From: an uncultured Clostridia bacterium
Lineage (GTDB): Bacteria > Bacillota > Clostridia > UMGS1883
DNA: 64,000 bases
Direction of reading: 5' to 3'
Assembly (NCBI GenBank): GCA_934454525.1
Contig: CAKSFM010000006.1
Span: 55,535-119,534 of the forward strand
Part shown: piece after piece, positions 27,732 to 36,900 of the stretch
How positions within the stretch are numbered: the stretch's first letter is position 1
Layout: each line of letters starts with the position of its first letter
Notes under the pieces: generated by a model
The model's database searches: none
The model's input: only the letters and a program-made list of their open reading frames with translations
Told to the model about the DNA's origin: nothing
Translations under genes and position numbers: made by a program

Positions 27732-28676
27732 ATGAGAAACAAGATTATAGAGCTTGCAAAAGCTAATTGTGCAGACATTGTTGGCTTTGCATCAGCAAGC
27801 AGATTTGATAAAAATGATAATATATTTAAAATATTGCCTGAAACAAAAACCGTAATAGGTTTGGCGTTTAGAGTGCTGAGAGGAATTTACAGAGGCACAG
27901 AGGAAGGCACAACATATTATCAATATACAACTATGGGCGTTGAAAATATTGAAGAAACGATTATGCCTATGGCACAGTTTAGGGTTGCGTCATTACTTGA
28001 GGAACAGGGATATTTAGCTCTTCCACAACGCAGACATCAGCAGATAATGTCAAAAGAAAGTGATACAAATCCCGAAGTTGCATATGATTCAATTTACCGA
28101 GGCAAAACGCAGGAGACGCAGATTGATTTCTTAGAAACTGCAATCAAGTGTGGATTGGGTGAAAAAGGCTTACATAATGCACTCTTAACAGATGAATTCG
28201 GTCCGATGGTTAGATATTGCTTTATTTTAACAGATGCAGAGATTGAAGAAAGCGATATTGTAAGACCGCACCTTTGTGACAAATGTGGAGAATGCATAAA
28301 AGGATGTCCGGGAAAAGCTATTTCTGAGGATGGTAATTTGGATACGTGGAAATGCGCAGTATATTATAATGGTGCTAACGGAACAAAAAATCCGTTTATG
28401 CCTTATGATGCTTACGAGGATTTGGAAAACAGAATAGACATTATTGCGGGAGAAGCCGAGGTTAGCCCTGAGATGGCGAGAGAGATTCTTGACAGAACTT
28501 GGTTCTATCCGCCTGCACAGCATGCATATCAATGCTCAATATGCGGAAGAAGCTGCGATACCGCTTGTTATATTCATCTCGAGGAAAAAGGTGTTTTAAC
28601 CAAAAAGTTCAATTCGCCATTCAGAAAAAGAGATGTGTGGAAATTTGATTTGGATGATTTTAAGACACAAAAATAG
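27732..28676 (+). CDS. QueG-like corrinoid/Fe-S reductase homologue, paralogue 3 of 3
   Basis: 314 residues, starting one base after paralogue 2 with AAGGGGG just upstream, which implies translational coupling. Shared features: DIVGFASASRFD, CGLGEKGLHNALLTDEFGP, the ferredoxin motif CDKCGECIKGCPG, DTWKCAVYYNGAN and the C-terminal CSICGRSCDTACY, followed by a unique tail FRKRDVWKFDLDDF similar to that of paralogue 1. The same absence of HEAT repeats and of the QueG RYxxGxDYH motif sets it apart from queuosine enzymes. It is the last gene of the block; decayed recombinase sequence begins about 115 bases downstream. Confidence 0.7.
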   Translation: MRNKIIELAKANCADIVGFASASRFDKNDNIFKILPETKTVIGLAFRVLRGIYRGTEEGTTYYQYTTMGVENIEETIMPMAQFRVASLLEEQGYLALPQRRHQQIMSKESDTNPEVAYDSIYRGKTQETQIDFLETAIKCGLGEKGLHNALLTDEFGPMVRYCFILTDAEIEESDIVRPHLCDKCGECIKGCPGKAISEDGNLDTWKCAVYYNGANGTKNPFMPYDAYEDLENRIDIIAGEAEVSPEMAREILDRTWFYPPAQHAYQCSICGRSCDTACYIHLEEKGVLTKKFNSPFRKRDVWKFDLDDFKTQK

Positions 28677-28791
28677 AAATATCAGTAAATGAGCTGTGTC
28701 TACGGACAATACTCTTCGGGGTATGCAGAAATTAGTCGCCCCAGCAGAGTTTAGTAAGAAAGGGGAAGAGTCAACCCCGAATTTTGTGTAA

Positions 28792-29484
28792 AGTCTTTAC
28801 GAAGCCTCCAGAATAGCAAAGGCTCTTAATGATAAACAAATGCAGGGCTTAAATTATAAAAACGCTTATGCTCATCGAACCACAGCACAGCAATGGCGCG
28901 ATTCTACCATATTTTATATATTACGTCAAGAGGTTTATACAGGCGCCGTAATACAGGGGAAGTCGAAAAATATTTCCTACAAAAATAAGAAGCGGGTGAA
29001 ACTGCCAAAGTCGGAATGGATAATTGTTCGGGATATGCATGAAGCCATCATTGAACCTGATTTGTGGAATTCGGTTCAGGAGCTTTTGAACAATCACAAA
29101 TTAAGAGATAAACAGTTTAAGTCAGAAGAGAATGCTGAAATTAATCCCTTGAAAGGGAGAGTATATTGCAAAGAATGCGGTGCCGGGATGTGGCTGATGA
29201 GTTATCAATGCGCCAAAGAACGCTATAAATACTATCGCTGCAAGACAGTGAAAAACAGCAATGGAATTTGTGACAATGTGAACAGCATCAGACAAATTGA
29301 TTTAGAGGCAGCAATTCTGGCAGAATTGAAAAATGTTATAAAAAGCTATATGGATTCCGATAAAATTGATGTAACCGGCAATACAGGCTTGTACAAAAAA
29401 ACAGAAGCTTTAAATCAGAAAAAATGCAACCTTTTTTGTGCGCAAAAAAATGTCGGCAAATGGCTTTGTAAAGGCATTTTGTAA
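28792..29484 (+). pseudogene. Serine recombinase remnant lacking the catalytic domain
   Basis: The frame is open from 28792, just after TAA, and carries the recombinase-domain helix EASRIAKALNDKQ before any ATG. Then come DSTIFYILRQEVYTGAVIQG, SEWIIVRDMHEAIIEPDLWN and a zinc-ribbon (YCKECGAGMW ... YYRCKTV). These match the DNA-binding half of large serine recombinases. The ~150-residue catalytic resolvase domain with its Ser nucleophile is missing, and the C-terminal coiled coil is cut short by a probable frameshift near 29420. The first ATG at 28840 would give a 214-residue fragment. Likely a scar of a departed integrative element. The 115 bases before it contain an 8-base inverted repeat (TTCGGGGT/ACCCCGAA) but no clear attachment site. 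Confidence 0.8.
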
Positions 29485-29675
29485 GAAATATTCTTCTGCC
29501 TGTAAAAGTATATGCGAAGCACTTGGCAAGCAGAACAACAATATATAAGAAACAACAAAGATATGATAAAACTAATTATGAATCAGGCGCAAAATACCAC
29601 TCCGAAAATGCACAGCAAACGACTTGTTTTTATGATAAAATTTGCACGAATTGCAATGTATAAAACCGTTGAAAT
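29485..29675. other. Decayed intergenic sequence
   Basis: I see no gene, promoter or RNA here. All frames are interrupted and none shows a family I recognise. It probably derives from the same lost element as the flanking remnants. Confidence 0.5.
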
Positions 29676-29783
29676 TCGCACAAGTTGAAATTAAAACAAT
29701 AAAAATGATTTTCATATTTCCACATAACTTGACAAGTGGAAATATGAAGGGGGTAATAAACACAGAAATTTCAACTTGCGCGA
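29676..29783. repeat. Nested inverted repeats upstream of the Fic remnant
   Basis: Two inverted repeats are nested. The outer arms are 29676-29692 (TCGCACAAGTTGAAATT) and 29767-29783 (AATTTCAACTTGCGCGA), 17 bases with one mismatch. The inner arms are 29711-29723 (TTCATATTTCCAC) and 29736-29748 (GTGGAAATATGAA), 13 bases perfect with a 12-base loop. The outer arm also overlaps a direct repeat of GTTGAAATT. The block is not followed by a T-run, so it is not a simple terminator. Candidate roles are an operator or invertible/recombination site of the lost element, or a small hairpin transposable element. Confidence 0.7.
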
Positions 29784-29788
29784 GGTGA

Positions 29789-30017
29789 ATCTTATATGAA
29801 AACAGAGCCGGAGAGCTTGTGAAAAATTTGTCTGGCAAAATGGCATATAAATTATTCAGGCCAAATTCGCTTCTCGCGATCCCGGATATTGAGCAGGATG
29901 CTGAAATGGTGGAATTTATTGATAAACACCGGTATTCTTGTTTGTTCCGATAAGGTGGGAAAAACCAAAATTTATTCTTATGAAGAATATCTGAAAATAC
30001 TCCGTAAGGACACATAA
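29789..30017 (+). pseudogene. Fic-family protein remnant with internal deletion
   Basis: The first frame (29789-29953) reads like the N-terminal region of Fic proteins: RAGELVKNLSGKMAYKLFRP, followed by a P-D-I-E-x-D-x-E-M pattern as in Fic/DOC_N domains. It stops soon after. In the adjacent frame the sequence continues as TGILVCSDKVGKTKIYSYEE and a YLKILRKDT end with TAA at 30015-30017, which resembles the C-terminal winged-helix tail of the same proteins. The whole catalytic centre (HPFxxGNGR) is absent, and the junction near 29930 also changes frame. This is a gene whose middle was deleted. Identification rests on my recall of family wording, without a search. Confidence 0.55.
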
Positions 30018-30028
30018 CAAGCACATTT

Positions 30029-30063
30029 AAAACAGCCATGGCTTTGTTGCCTATGGCTGTTTT
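30029..30063 (+). terminator. Rho-independent terminator after the Fic remnant
   Basis: Arms AAAACAGCCAT (30029-30039) and ATGGCTGTTTT (30053-30063) form an 11-base-pair stem around a 13-base loop, with A and T tracts on either side. It separates the decayed region from the AraC gene and its promoter. Confidence 0.75.
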
Positions 30064-30108
30064 GCGTTTAAGTCGGCTCCGTATGGAATGTTATAACAGT
30101 AACATAAT

Positions 30109-30190
30109 ATTGTAAAATGCAAGAATTGTATAATAAAACGCTTCAAAACGCAAATAATGTAATGAAAAAGGCAATAATGTTGTATAAAAT
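30109..30190 (+). promoter_or_regulatory. araC-type gene promoter with four ATTGTA-type motifs
   Basis: Copies of an AT-rich motif lie at 30109-30120 (ATTGTAAAATGC), 30125-30138 (ATTGTATAATAAAA), 30156-30169 (AATGTAATGAAAAA) and 30179-30190 (GTTGTATAAAAT). The last contains a -10-like TATAAA at 30183-30188. The third copy occupies the position of the -35 box, so an activator is probably needed. The arrangement recurs before the SLH gene at 31223: CAAGAATTGTATA is at 30120 and 31111, and GTAATGAAAA at 30159 and 31151, 39-40 bases apart in both. This suggests autoregulation by the AraC-family product. Confidence 0.5.
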
Positions 30191-30239
30191 AGAATTGAAT
30201 AGTTGAGTTTATATATTGATAGCGGATTGGAGGATTTTG

Positions 30240-31094
30240 ATGAAAAATTTTGAATACGATTTTCTGCTTGGAGAAAATAAATTTTACACGCATTATATTT
30301 CGGAACAGTACATTGACAATATAACGATGAGGAATGTGCATAATCATTCACACTACGAAATACTGTATATTCTTGACGGAGAAAGAATTTTGTTTGCCGA
30401 GAAAAAGCAGTATGCACTGAATAAAAACAGCGTTGCGCTTGTGCCGCCGTATACTCTGCATAAAACGGTGGAGAATGCTGAGCACAGGCAAAAGAAATAC
30501 AGGAAATATATGATAAATTTCACAAAGGATTTTATAGGTAATTTTTCAACCGCAATGGAAGTCGATGTTTTTTCGGCCTTTCAGCAGAACCAGGTGATTT
30601 TTCAGCTGAATGATGAAGAAGCTGATTTTGTTAAGAACATAATGATGGAAATGCTGAAATATAACGATGCGGAAAATTCATGCGATGTTCAGGTATTTCG
30701 TTTGCTTCTATGCAGCCTTTTGACTTTTTTTGCAAAGAAGTCAGAAAAAGAAACTGTTTATAATGATAATGTTTTGACAGATAAAATTGTTGAGTATCTG
30801 GAAAAAAACTATGAACAGGAAATAACGCTTGATGTGCTGGCAAGGCACTTTTATATCAGTAAGTACGAGATATCACGCATATTTGCGAAAAACGTCGGAA
30901 TTTCGTTTGTTGAATATCTGACAAGAGTAAGAGTTGAAAATTCAAAAAAACTTTTGCGTGACACCCCTCTGTCAATAACTCAAATATCGGAACTTACAGG
31001 CTTTAACAGCTCTTCAAATTTTGCGCGTGTGTTTAAAAAGATTACAAGTGTATCTCCGGTACAATATAGGAAAAATACGCCAATTGATGAATAA
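30240..31094 (+). CDS. AraC-family transcriptional regulator
   Basis: Start set at ATG 30240, with GGAGG at 30229-30233; the protein has 284 residues. The N-terminal half is a cupin-type sugar-sensing domain (HNHSHYEILYILDGE near 35-50, then VALVPPYTLHKT). The C-terminal ~100 residues hold two helix-turn-helix motifs: LARHFYISKYEISRIFAKN and ITQISELTGFNSSSNFARVFKK, ending in the usual SPVQYRK. Such regulators bind a sugar and activate nearby uptake and degradation genes. It is the only transcription factor in the window and stands at the head of the second locus. Shared promoter motifs suggest it controls itself and the gene at 31223. Confidence 0.92.
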   Translation: MKNFEYDFLLGENKFYTHYISEQYIDNITMRNVHNHSHYEILYILDGERILFAEKKQYALNKNSVALVPPYTLHKTVENAEHRQKKYRKYMINFTKDFIGNFSTAMEVDVFSAFQQNQVIFQLNDEEADFVKNIMMEMLKYNDAENSCDVQVFRLLLCSLLTFFAKKSEKETVYNDNVLTDKIVEYLEKNYEQEITLDVLARHFYISKYEISRIFAKNVGISFVEYLTRVRVENSKKLLRDTPLSITQISELTGFNSSSNFARVFKKITSVSPVQYRKNTPIDE

Positions 31095-31110
31095 TATAAG
31101 GGCAGAAAAA

Positions 31111-31184
31111 CAAGAATTGTATAGAGGTATTTGATAAAATCACAAGTATTGTAATGAAAATATGTGCAATGTTTTGTATAATAT
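31111..31184 (+). promoter_or_regulatory. Promoter of the SLH-protein gene at 31223, matching the araC promoter
   Basis: Motif copies lie at 31116-31124 (ATTGTATAG), 31148-31160 (ATTGTAATGAAAA) and 31172-31184 (TTTTGTATAATAT), the last with a perfect TATAAT at 31177-31182. The middle copy covers the place where a -35 box should be (about 31154-31159), as in the AraC gene promoter. Order and spacing match 30120-30190 within a few bases. The ribosome site AAGGAG is at 31207-31212. Confidence 0.5.
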
Positions 31185-31222
31185 TCACAAAGAGCAGTAA
31201 TGGGAAAAGGAGAATTGTTTAC

Positions 31223-33892
31223 ATGAAAAAGACTCAAAAAATTTTTTTTAGGGTTGTCGGTATCACAGTGATTCTGTCAGTCCTTTGTGCGCCGCTGACA
31301 AACGCGGTTTCAACCCCGGTTGCCGGAAGGAGCTACAGAGAGCGCACACTCCTGCTTAACCGCATAGGAATATCTGCGGAATATGATGAAAAGGCACTTA
31401 TAACGAGAGGAGATTTCACTGTGCTTGCATTGCAGGCAATGGGAGTTGAACCTATTGACGGCGCAGCTGTTTTCAGTGATGTTTCGGGAGAGCAAGGTAA
31501 ATATATAAACACTGCTGCAATGATAAAGCTTGTAAGCGGAAGTGAGAACGGAAAGTTTGAGCCGGATCGCATAATTAAGTCGGAAGAGGCGGCAGCAATA
31601 TGCGTGAGAATGTTGGGATATGATGAGGTGATATCAGGAAATTTCCCCGGAAAATATTTGGAATATGCAGCAAAGTTGAAAATAACGGATAAAATTTCTG
31701 CCGGTGAAAATCTTTCCGGTGCTGAAGCTGCAAAAATGATATTCAAAACTCTCGATACGAACTATCTTGAAGAAACTTATACCATGAATAGCGGAAAGAG
31801 AGAATACAAAGTCAGTGACGGCACATATCTCAGCGAGAGGTTTATGGTTGAAAAACATAGTGGAACTGTCACGTCAATTCACGGCATCTCAATCAATGGC
31901 TACAGCGCTGCCGGAGAAAATGAAATCAGAATCGGTGCAACTGTTTACGAGAATCCTTATTACAGCGGATTCGGATACTATACATATCTCGGCAGGAGTG
32001 TGGATTACTATACACACGAACGGGATGGCGAAACTGAGATCGTTTATATAGCGGATAAGACGGTTCCGGAGGTTATTGACTTTGAAGATATAACGGATGT
32101 GCGCGGTTTTAATTCTGATGATTCTGAAAATGAAAGAAGAAATCCTGTTATTCGTTACAGCGATAGAAAAGGAAAAAACAAGGAAGTACATGTCAGAACA
32201 GATTCGACAGTGCTTGTAAACGGAGAAAAACGCCTGTCAGTGACCAATGAGGATTTTGGTCTGCCTTCAGGAAAAGCAACTTTTATTGATTCTGATGATG
32301 ATGATGTTTATGATGTAATATGTATGGAGCAGCATACATATTACAGGGTGGCGTATTATGACCCGTCAACGGAAAAAATTGAGGTTGAGGACGGCTACAT
32401 ATTGACTGATTTAAGTGAATTTGATGATAAAAACGTTGTATTTTTATCAGGTGATGAGGAAGTCGGAAGTGAAATTCTCGAAGAAGGTTCCGTGATCAGA
32501 GTGATGTGCAGCTATGACGAACACGGCGATATCGACACCGGGAAAATGATTGCAATATCAGCAAACACTCAGATTGAGGAAGGTGCGGTGGAATATATCA
32601 CAGATGATGGGAAAATAGGAGTTAACGGAACAGAATACAGAGTTTTGCCGGACGTGTTTGAAGAATTAAAAAATAAAATCGGAAAAAGCACAGTGTTTTA
32701 TCTCGGAGATGATGATCTCATCGTAGACTATAAACCGTTTAACGAAAAAGAAGCTCTTATTTATGCATATCTTGTAAAAACGGCTGACGAGGGCAGACTA
32801 TCTCATGAATTTAAATTCCTGGTTTATAGCGAAAATGAAAAGCTTGAGGTGTTGACGGCTGCTGAAAATCTGAAGTTTACCGGTGAATATAAGGGGCGCT
32901 ATACCGCAGGAAAGCTTTTGCGTGATGATGAGATTCTCAGCACAATACAGCCGAAACAACTGATTCGTTACAAACTGAATGAAAACGGAAATGTGGATCT
33001 TATTGAAACTGCGTACGATTATAGCGCTGAAGAAGGGTATGAAGGATTTGATGTTAATCGCTTTTCGCTTGATTATGCATCGGACAATGCCTTTATATAT
33101 CACAGATATGTCGGGCCATCCTATAAATCGAATGCTAATACAGTCTATTTCTATGTAAGCAGCACAAGCGAGGAAGAAGAAGATTTTGCTTGTCACAGTT
33201 ATATAGATATGGGATATACAGTAGACGGTGCAAAGGTTAAGATATATGATTCGGATACCTTTTTGCAGCCGACAATTGTTGTAATTACGGATTATCCGAA
33301 CAATGCAAAGAGATTGCAGGACAACTGCGGTTCAATCGGTGTTGTGACAAATAAACATGTCGGAAAAAATAAGGACGGAATGTGGGTGACTCAGTTTTCA
33401 ACTTTTAACGGGAACAGCCTTAACACATATATTGCGAAAAGTGATGAAATAACCCCTCTTAACAAGGCGCATTATAATATTCCGACAACGGTTACAAAGA
33501 TATCGGAAATAAAGAATGGTGACATTATAAAATATGGTCGGCGCAAGGACGGAGAAATTGACCGTTTTATCGTTGTGAGCGAATATGACAAAACTCATAC
33601 GGACACATCGTGGGGAGCTTATGCCAATGATTATCCGAACTATCCGTACATGGCAGAGATCAGTTATGTTAAAGGGAAAATTACATCGTTTGTACCGAAA
33701 AGCCATCTGACAGTAGAATGCTCGGAGCAAAAATTTGTTTTTTCACGCAGCGGTCTTACATATCTTGAATACGATGTTAAAAATGATAAGCTTACCAGGT
33801 CATCCGCACTTCCGCGGCTGACAGCCGGGGACTATGTATGGTTTCTCGCATCAAGAAACGAAATCAGCGTTATTGTAAGGTACATCGATTGA
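31223..33892 (+). CDS. Secreted SLH-domain surface protein, paralogue of the gene at 3049
   Basis: Start at ATG 31223 (AAGGAG eleven bases upstream); an upstream in-frame ATG at 31154 lies inside the promoter and would spoil the signal peptide. The 889-residue product begins MKKTQKIFFRVVGITVILSV with cleavage after the following hydrophobic stretch. Residues about 45-160 form two SLH-type repeats (GRSYRERTLLLNRIGI, then LVSGSENGKFEPDRIIKSEE). The rest is an unrecognised beta-rich region with an Asp-rich core TFIDSDDDDVYDVICME. Sequence order and length match the protein at 3049. It is followed 27 bases later by a very large SLH protein, so the pair probably assembles on the same cell-wall polymer. 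Confidence 0.8.
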   Translation: MKKTQKIFFRVVGITVILSVLCAPLTNAVSTPVAGRSYRERTLLLNRIGISAEYDEKALITRGDFTVLALQAMGVEPIDGAAVFSDVSGEQGKYINTAAMIKLVSGSENGKFEPDRIIKSEEAAAICVRMLGYDEVISGNFPGKYLEYAAKLKITDKISAGENLSGAEAAKMIFKTLDTNYLEETYTMNSGKREYKVSDGTYLSERFMVEKHSGTVTSIHGISINGYSAAGENEIRIGATVYENPYYSGFGYYTYLGRSVDYYTHERDGETEIVYIADKTVPEVIDFEDITDVRGFNSDDSENERRNPVIRYSDRKGKNKEVHVRTDSTVLVNGEKRLSVTNEDFGLPSGKATFIDSDDDDVYDVICMEQHTYYRVAYYDPSTEKIEVEDGYILTDLSEFDDKNVVFLSGDEEVGSEILEEGSVIRVMCSYDEHGDIDTGKMIAISANTQIEEGAVEYITDDGKIGVNGTEYRVLPDVFEELKNKIGKSTVFYLGDDDLIVDYKPFNEKEALIYAYLVKTADEGRLSHEFKFLVYSENEKLEVLTAAENLKFTGEYKGRYTAGKLLRDDEILSTIQPKQLIRYKLNENGNVDLIETAYDYSAEEGYEGFDVNRFSLDYASDNAFIYHRYVGPSYKSNANTVYFYVSSTSEEEEDFACHSYIDMGYTVDGAKVKIYDSDTFLQPTIVVITDYPNNAKRLQDNCGSIGVVTNKHVGKNKDGMWVTQFSTFNGNSLNTYIAKSDEITPLNKAHYNIPTTVTKISEIKNGDIIKYGRRKDGEIDRFIVVSEYDKTHTDTSWGAYANDYPNYPYMAEISYVKGKITSFVPKSHLTVECSEQKFVFSRSGLTYLEYDVKNDKLTRSSALPRLTAGDYVWFLASRNEISVIVRYID

Positions 33893-33919
33893 CGTGTGAG
33901 GATAATAAGGAGGAATAAA

Positions 33920-36900
33920 ATGAAACGTACATTTGAAATGAAAATGCTGTCGCTCGTTTTATCATTGTGCCTTTTCTCGGCGCAGCTGACGGGATTTGCG
34001 GCGATTATAAATCAGCGTGTGTTTTATGACGATTTTGAATCCTACAGTGAAGGATTCAATTTAAAAAATGCGGGTTATACAGTGTGGCACGGGGCTTCTG
34101 TCGGAAGTGACGGCAGCAATAAATATTTGGTTGTGAACAGAACCAACCCTATTGCCGACGGAGAAAATTGGGGCAGCGATACAAGAAACGATGCAAGAAT
34201 TGCGCGCCAGTTTGATGAAGAGCCGGGTGAAAAGGTAATTGTTTCGGTGGATTTCATGATGCCCGATAACCCCGAAAATTATTCCGCTGAGATATTCGGC
34301 GTAATGTCTGACAACAGCAATAAATTTTCTGCGAATATCCGCATGGAGAGAGGTGTGCTTTATGACGGAAGAACAACATCGGACAACAGTCTGAGAACAG
34401 AGCTGAAGCAGAACAAATGGTATAATGCGTTTCTTGTTTTGGATCTTGTGAACGACACATACAAGCTTTACAGCGGAGATTGCGAAAGCGAGGAAAAACC
34501 TTTTCAGCAGCCAACCTCCGGCGCAGTGGATCGTTTTGTTATGATGCGGTTGAGGAGCTTGGAAACTCCGATGTATTTTGATAATGTCGGAGTGTCTGCA
34601 ATTACGCACGAGGCGTTGGAGATAGCTCTGTGCAAGGCGCGCGGAATACTCCTTGAAGCCGAGGCAGGCTATGAAAACGGGCAGTATCCTCAGACGGCAT
34701 ATACTATGCTTAACGATGAGTACGAGCTTGTGAAGCGGATGACAGCTGACGGTTCGCCGGCGGAGGAGGATATAGACTCTGCGGCAACAAGGTTAAATGA
34801 GGCGCTTAAACGCTTTGAAGAAAGCAAAATAGATACTGATGCGCAGGATGGAGTCGGAAGATACATACTTTTTAACATTCCGTCGCAGGTTGCGGTGAGT
34901 GATGATTCAGACTACAAATGTACGCTTTCTGCGAGCATCTTTGATAAATCAAAACAAATGGTTGAAAATGAAGTTACTTGGAAAATAGCGAGCGGCAGCG
35001 GCGCGTATATTGAAAACGGGCAGCTTGTAATAAACAAGGGAACGCGCGGCAATATTGTTATTAAAGCTTTGGCAGGCGATATATATGATTACCACACCAT
35101 CACTGCAAGCGCCGGAAAAGCATTGAAATATATTGATGTTGACAGCAGAAACGGAGTTGTGCACATCAGCGGTGAATTTGACGAGAAACCGGAAAACGAT
35201 GTGAATATCACTGTAAAAAATGATGTGCTTGATTTGAACGGGACCCTCGCTGTTTCATCCGATAAAACATTTTCAAAGGACTGGGAAGTTGACTCGCAGC
35301 TTCCGTTCGGCGCTCTTAAGGTGACAATTGATGGCGCGGATACTGCTCAATATACCGAAGAAGTACCGTTTTACGGGACGGGTTGGGAAAATCGCGTGCT
35401 TGATGCGTTTAACAGTGCTGAAACCGAGGCGGATGTTGAAAAGACAGTAAAAAAATATTATATCGGAATTGACCTTGGCAGAGAATCATATGCATATAAT
35501 TCGGAAAAGTATAATGCGTATATTTTGAACGGCGTTCCTTATTCAACAATAGACAGCCTTGCACAGCGTATAAAGGAGCTTGCATGCGTTATAGCATTCG
35601 AAAATATAACCGCCGGGAACATTCGGGAAGTAATGGATGCAAATATGGAAATACTTGCAAAAAACGGATTCAGGGAGGAGGATTTTTACAGTCTCGGCAG
35701 TGATGATGAAGTGATTTTCTATTCATCGGCGCTGAAGCTTTCCTTTGATTCCGATAAGGATGATGCAGCTGCAATTTCGAACGCGCTTAACGGTATTCTG
35801 GATAAGATGCAGGCGTCAGACCCCGGGGAAACGGGAGAAGGAGTTATCAAATCGATATTTTCCGATGACTATGAAAGCTATCCCATAGGAAATTCACTTG
35901 GCGGAGGTAATTACGGACTTCGGCAGGGCGTTACGGTTATCGGGGATGATAACAATCAGTACCTTGAGGTTAAAAGAACAGAACCTATGCAGAGCGGAGA
36001 AAGCTTCGGGTCTGATAATAATCAATATAACGCGCGCGTGTCAAAGGAATTTGATGAGGAGCCGGCAGAGCAGGTGATAGTTTCTCTTGATTTTATGATG
36101 CCGGCAAACCCGTATAACTATTCAACGGAGCTGTTTGGCGTTATGTCCGATGACGGTAACTACTATGCGGCCAACATACGCCTTGAACGCGGAATTTTGT
36201 ATGATGGGCGTTTGACAAGCTCAAATCCGATGGTTACTGATTTTGAAGCAGGCAAATGGTATAACGCATTTTTATATTTGGATCTTGTAAATAACAAATA
36301 CAAGCTCTATTGCGGAGAGTATGAAAGCGAACTGAAGGATTTTCAGGGAAAGGTTGTTGTTAAAACAAACAGATTGTTCATGGTAAGAGTAAGAAATTAC
36401 GGGGATCCTTTGTATATTGACAACCTGGATATATCCGGAATTAAGTATGAAAACCTCGGAACTGCTTTGTATCGTGCAAAAGGACTGATGAAAAACAGTG
36501 AAACAGGGTATGAAAACGGGCAGCATCCGCAGTCGGCTTACAATATGCTTGAAAATACCTATAATACAATTCTGAAAGCATCTTATGACGAAAGCTTATC
36601 AGCCGAGCAGGCAACAATCTATGCTGATACTGTGAATGACGCTATCGAGAACTACAAAAAGAATGTAATCGGGACTTCGGATTCAAGCCGAAATGTCAGC
36701 TATATTAAATTCGATCTTCCGTCGGCAATAGGGGTTGACGATAAAAACGGCGGAGCTTTGGAGCTTAAAGCGCAGCTGTATGACGCATTTAACAAGCAAT
36801 TGAGCATTTCGCCCGAGTGGCGCATTGCAAAGAGATGCAGAGGAGTCTCGTTAAACGGAAACGTGCTTTCCGCTCAGCCGGGGGCGAGAGGCGATGTGGT

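Noticed and set aside
25746..28676. Annotation as queuosine biosynthesis queG
   Set aside because: The QueG RYxxGxDYH motif and HEAT repeats are absent, there are three copies, and no other queuosine gene is nearby.
28710..28785. Inverted repeat TTCGGGGT/ACCCCGAA as an attachment site
   Set aside because: Only eight bases long with no duplicated partner on the other side of the remnant.
31154..31222. Upstream ATG as start of the SLH gene at 31223
   Set aside because: It lies inside the promoter region before the -10 element and lacks a ribosome site; the ATG at 31223 gives a proper signal peptide.
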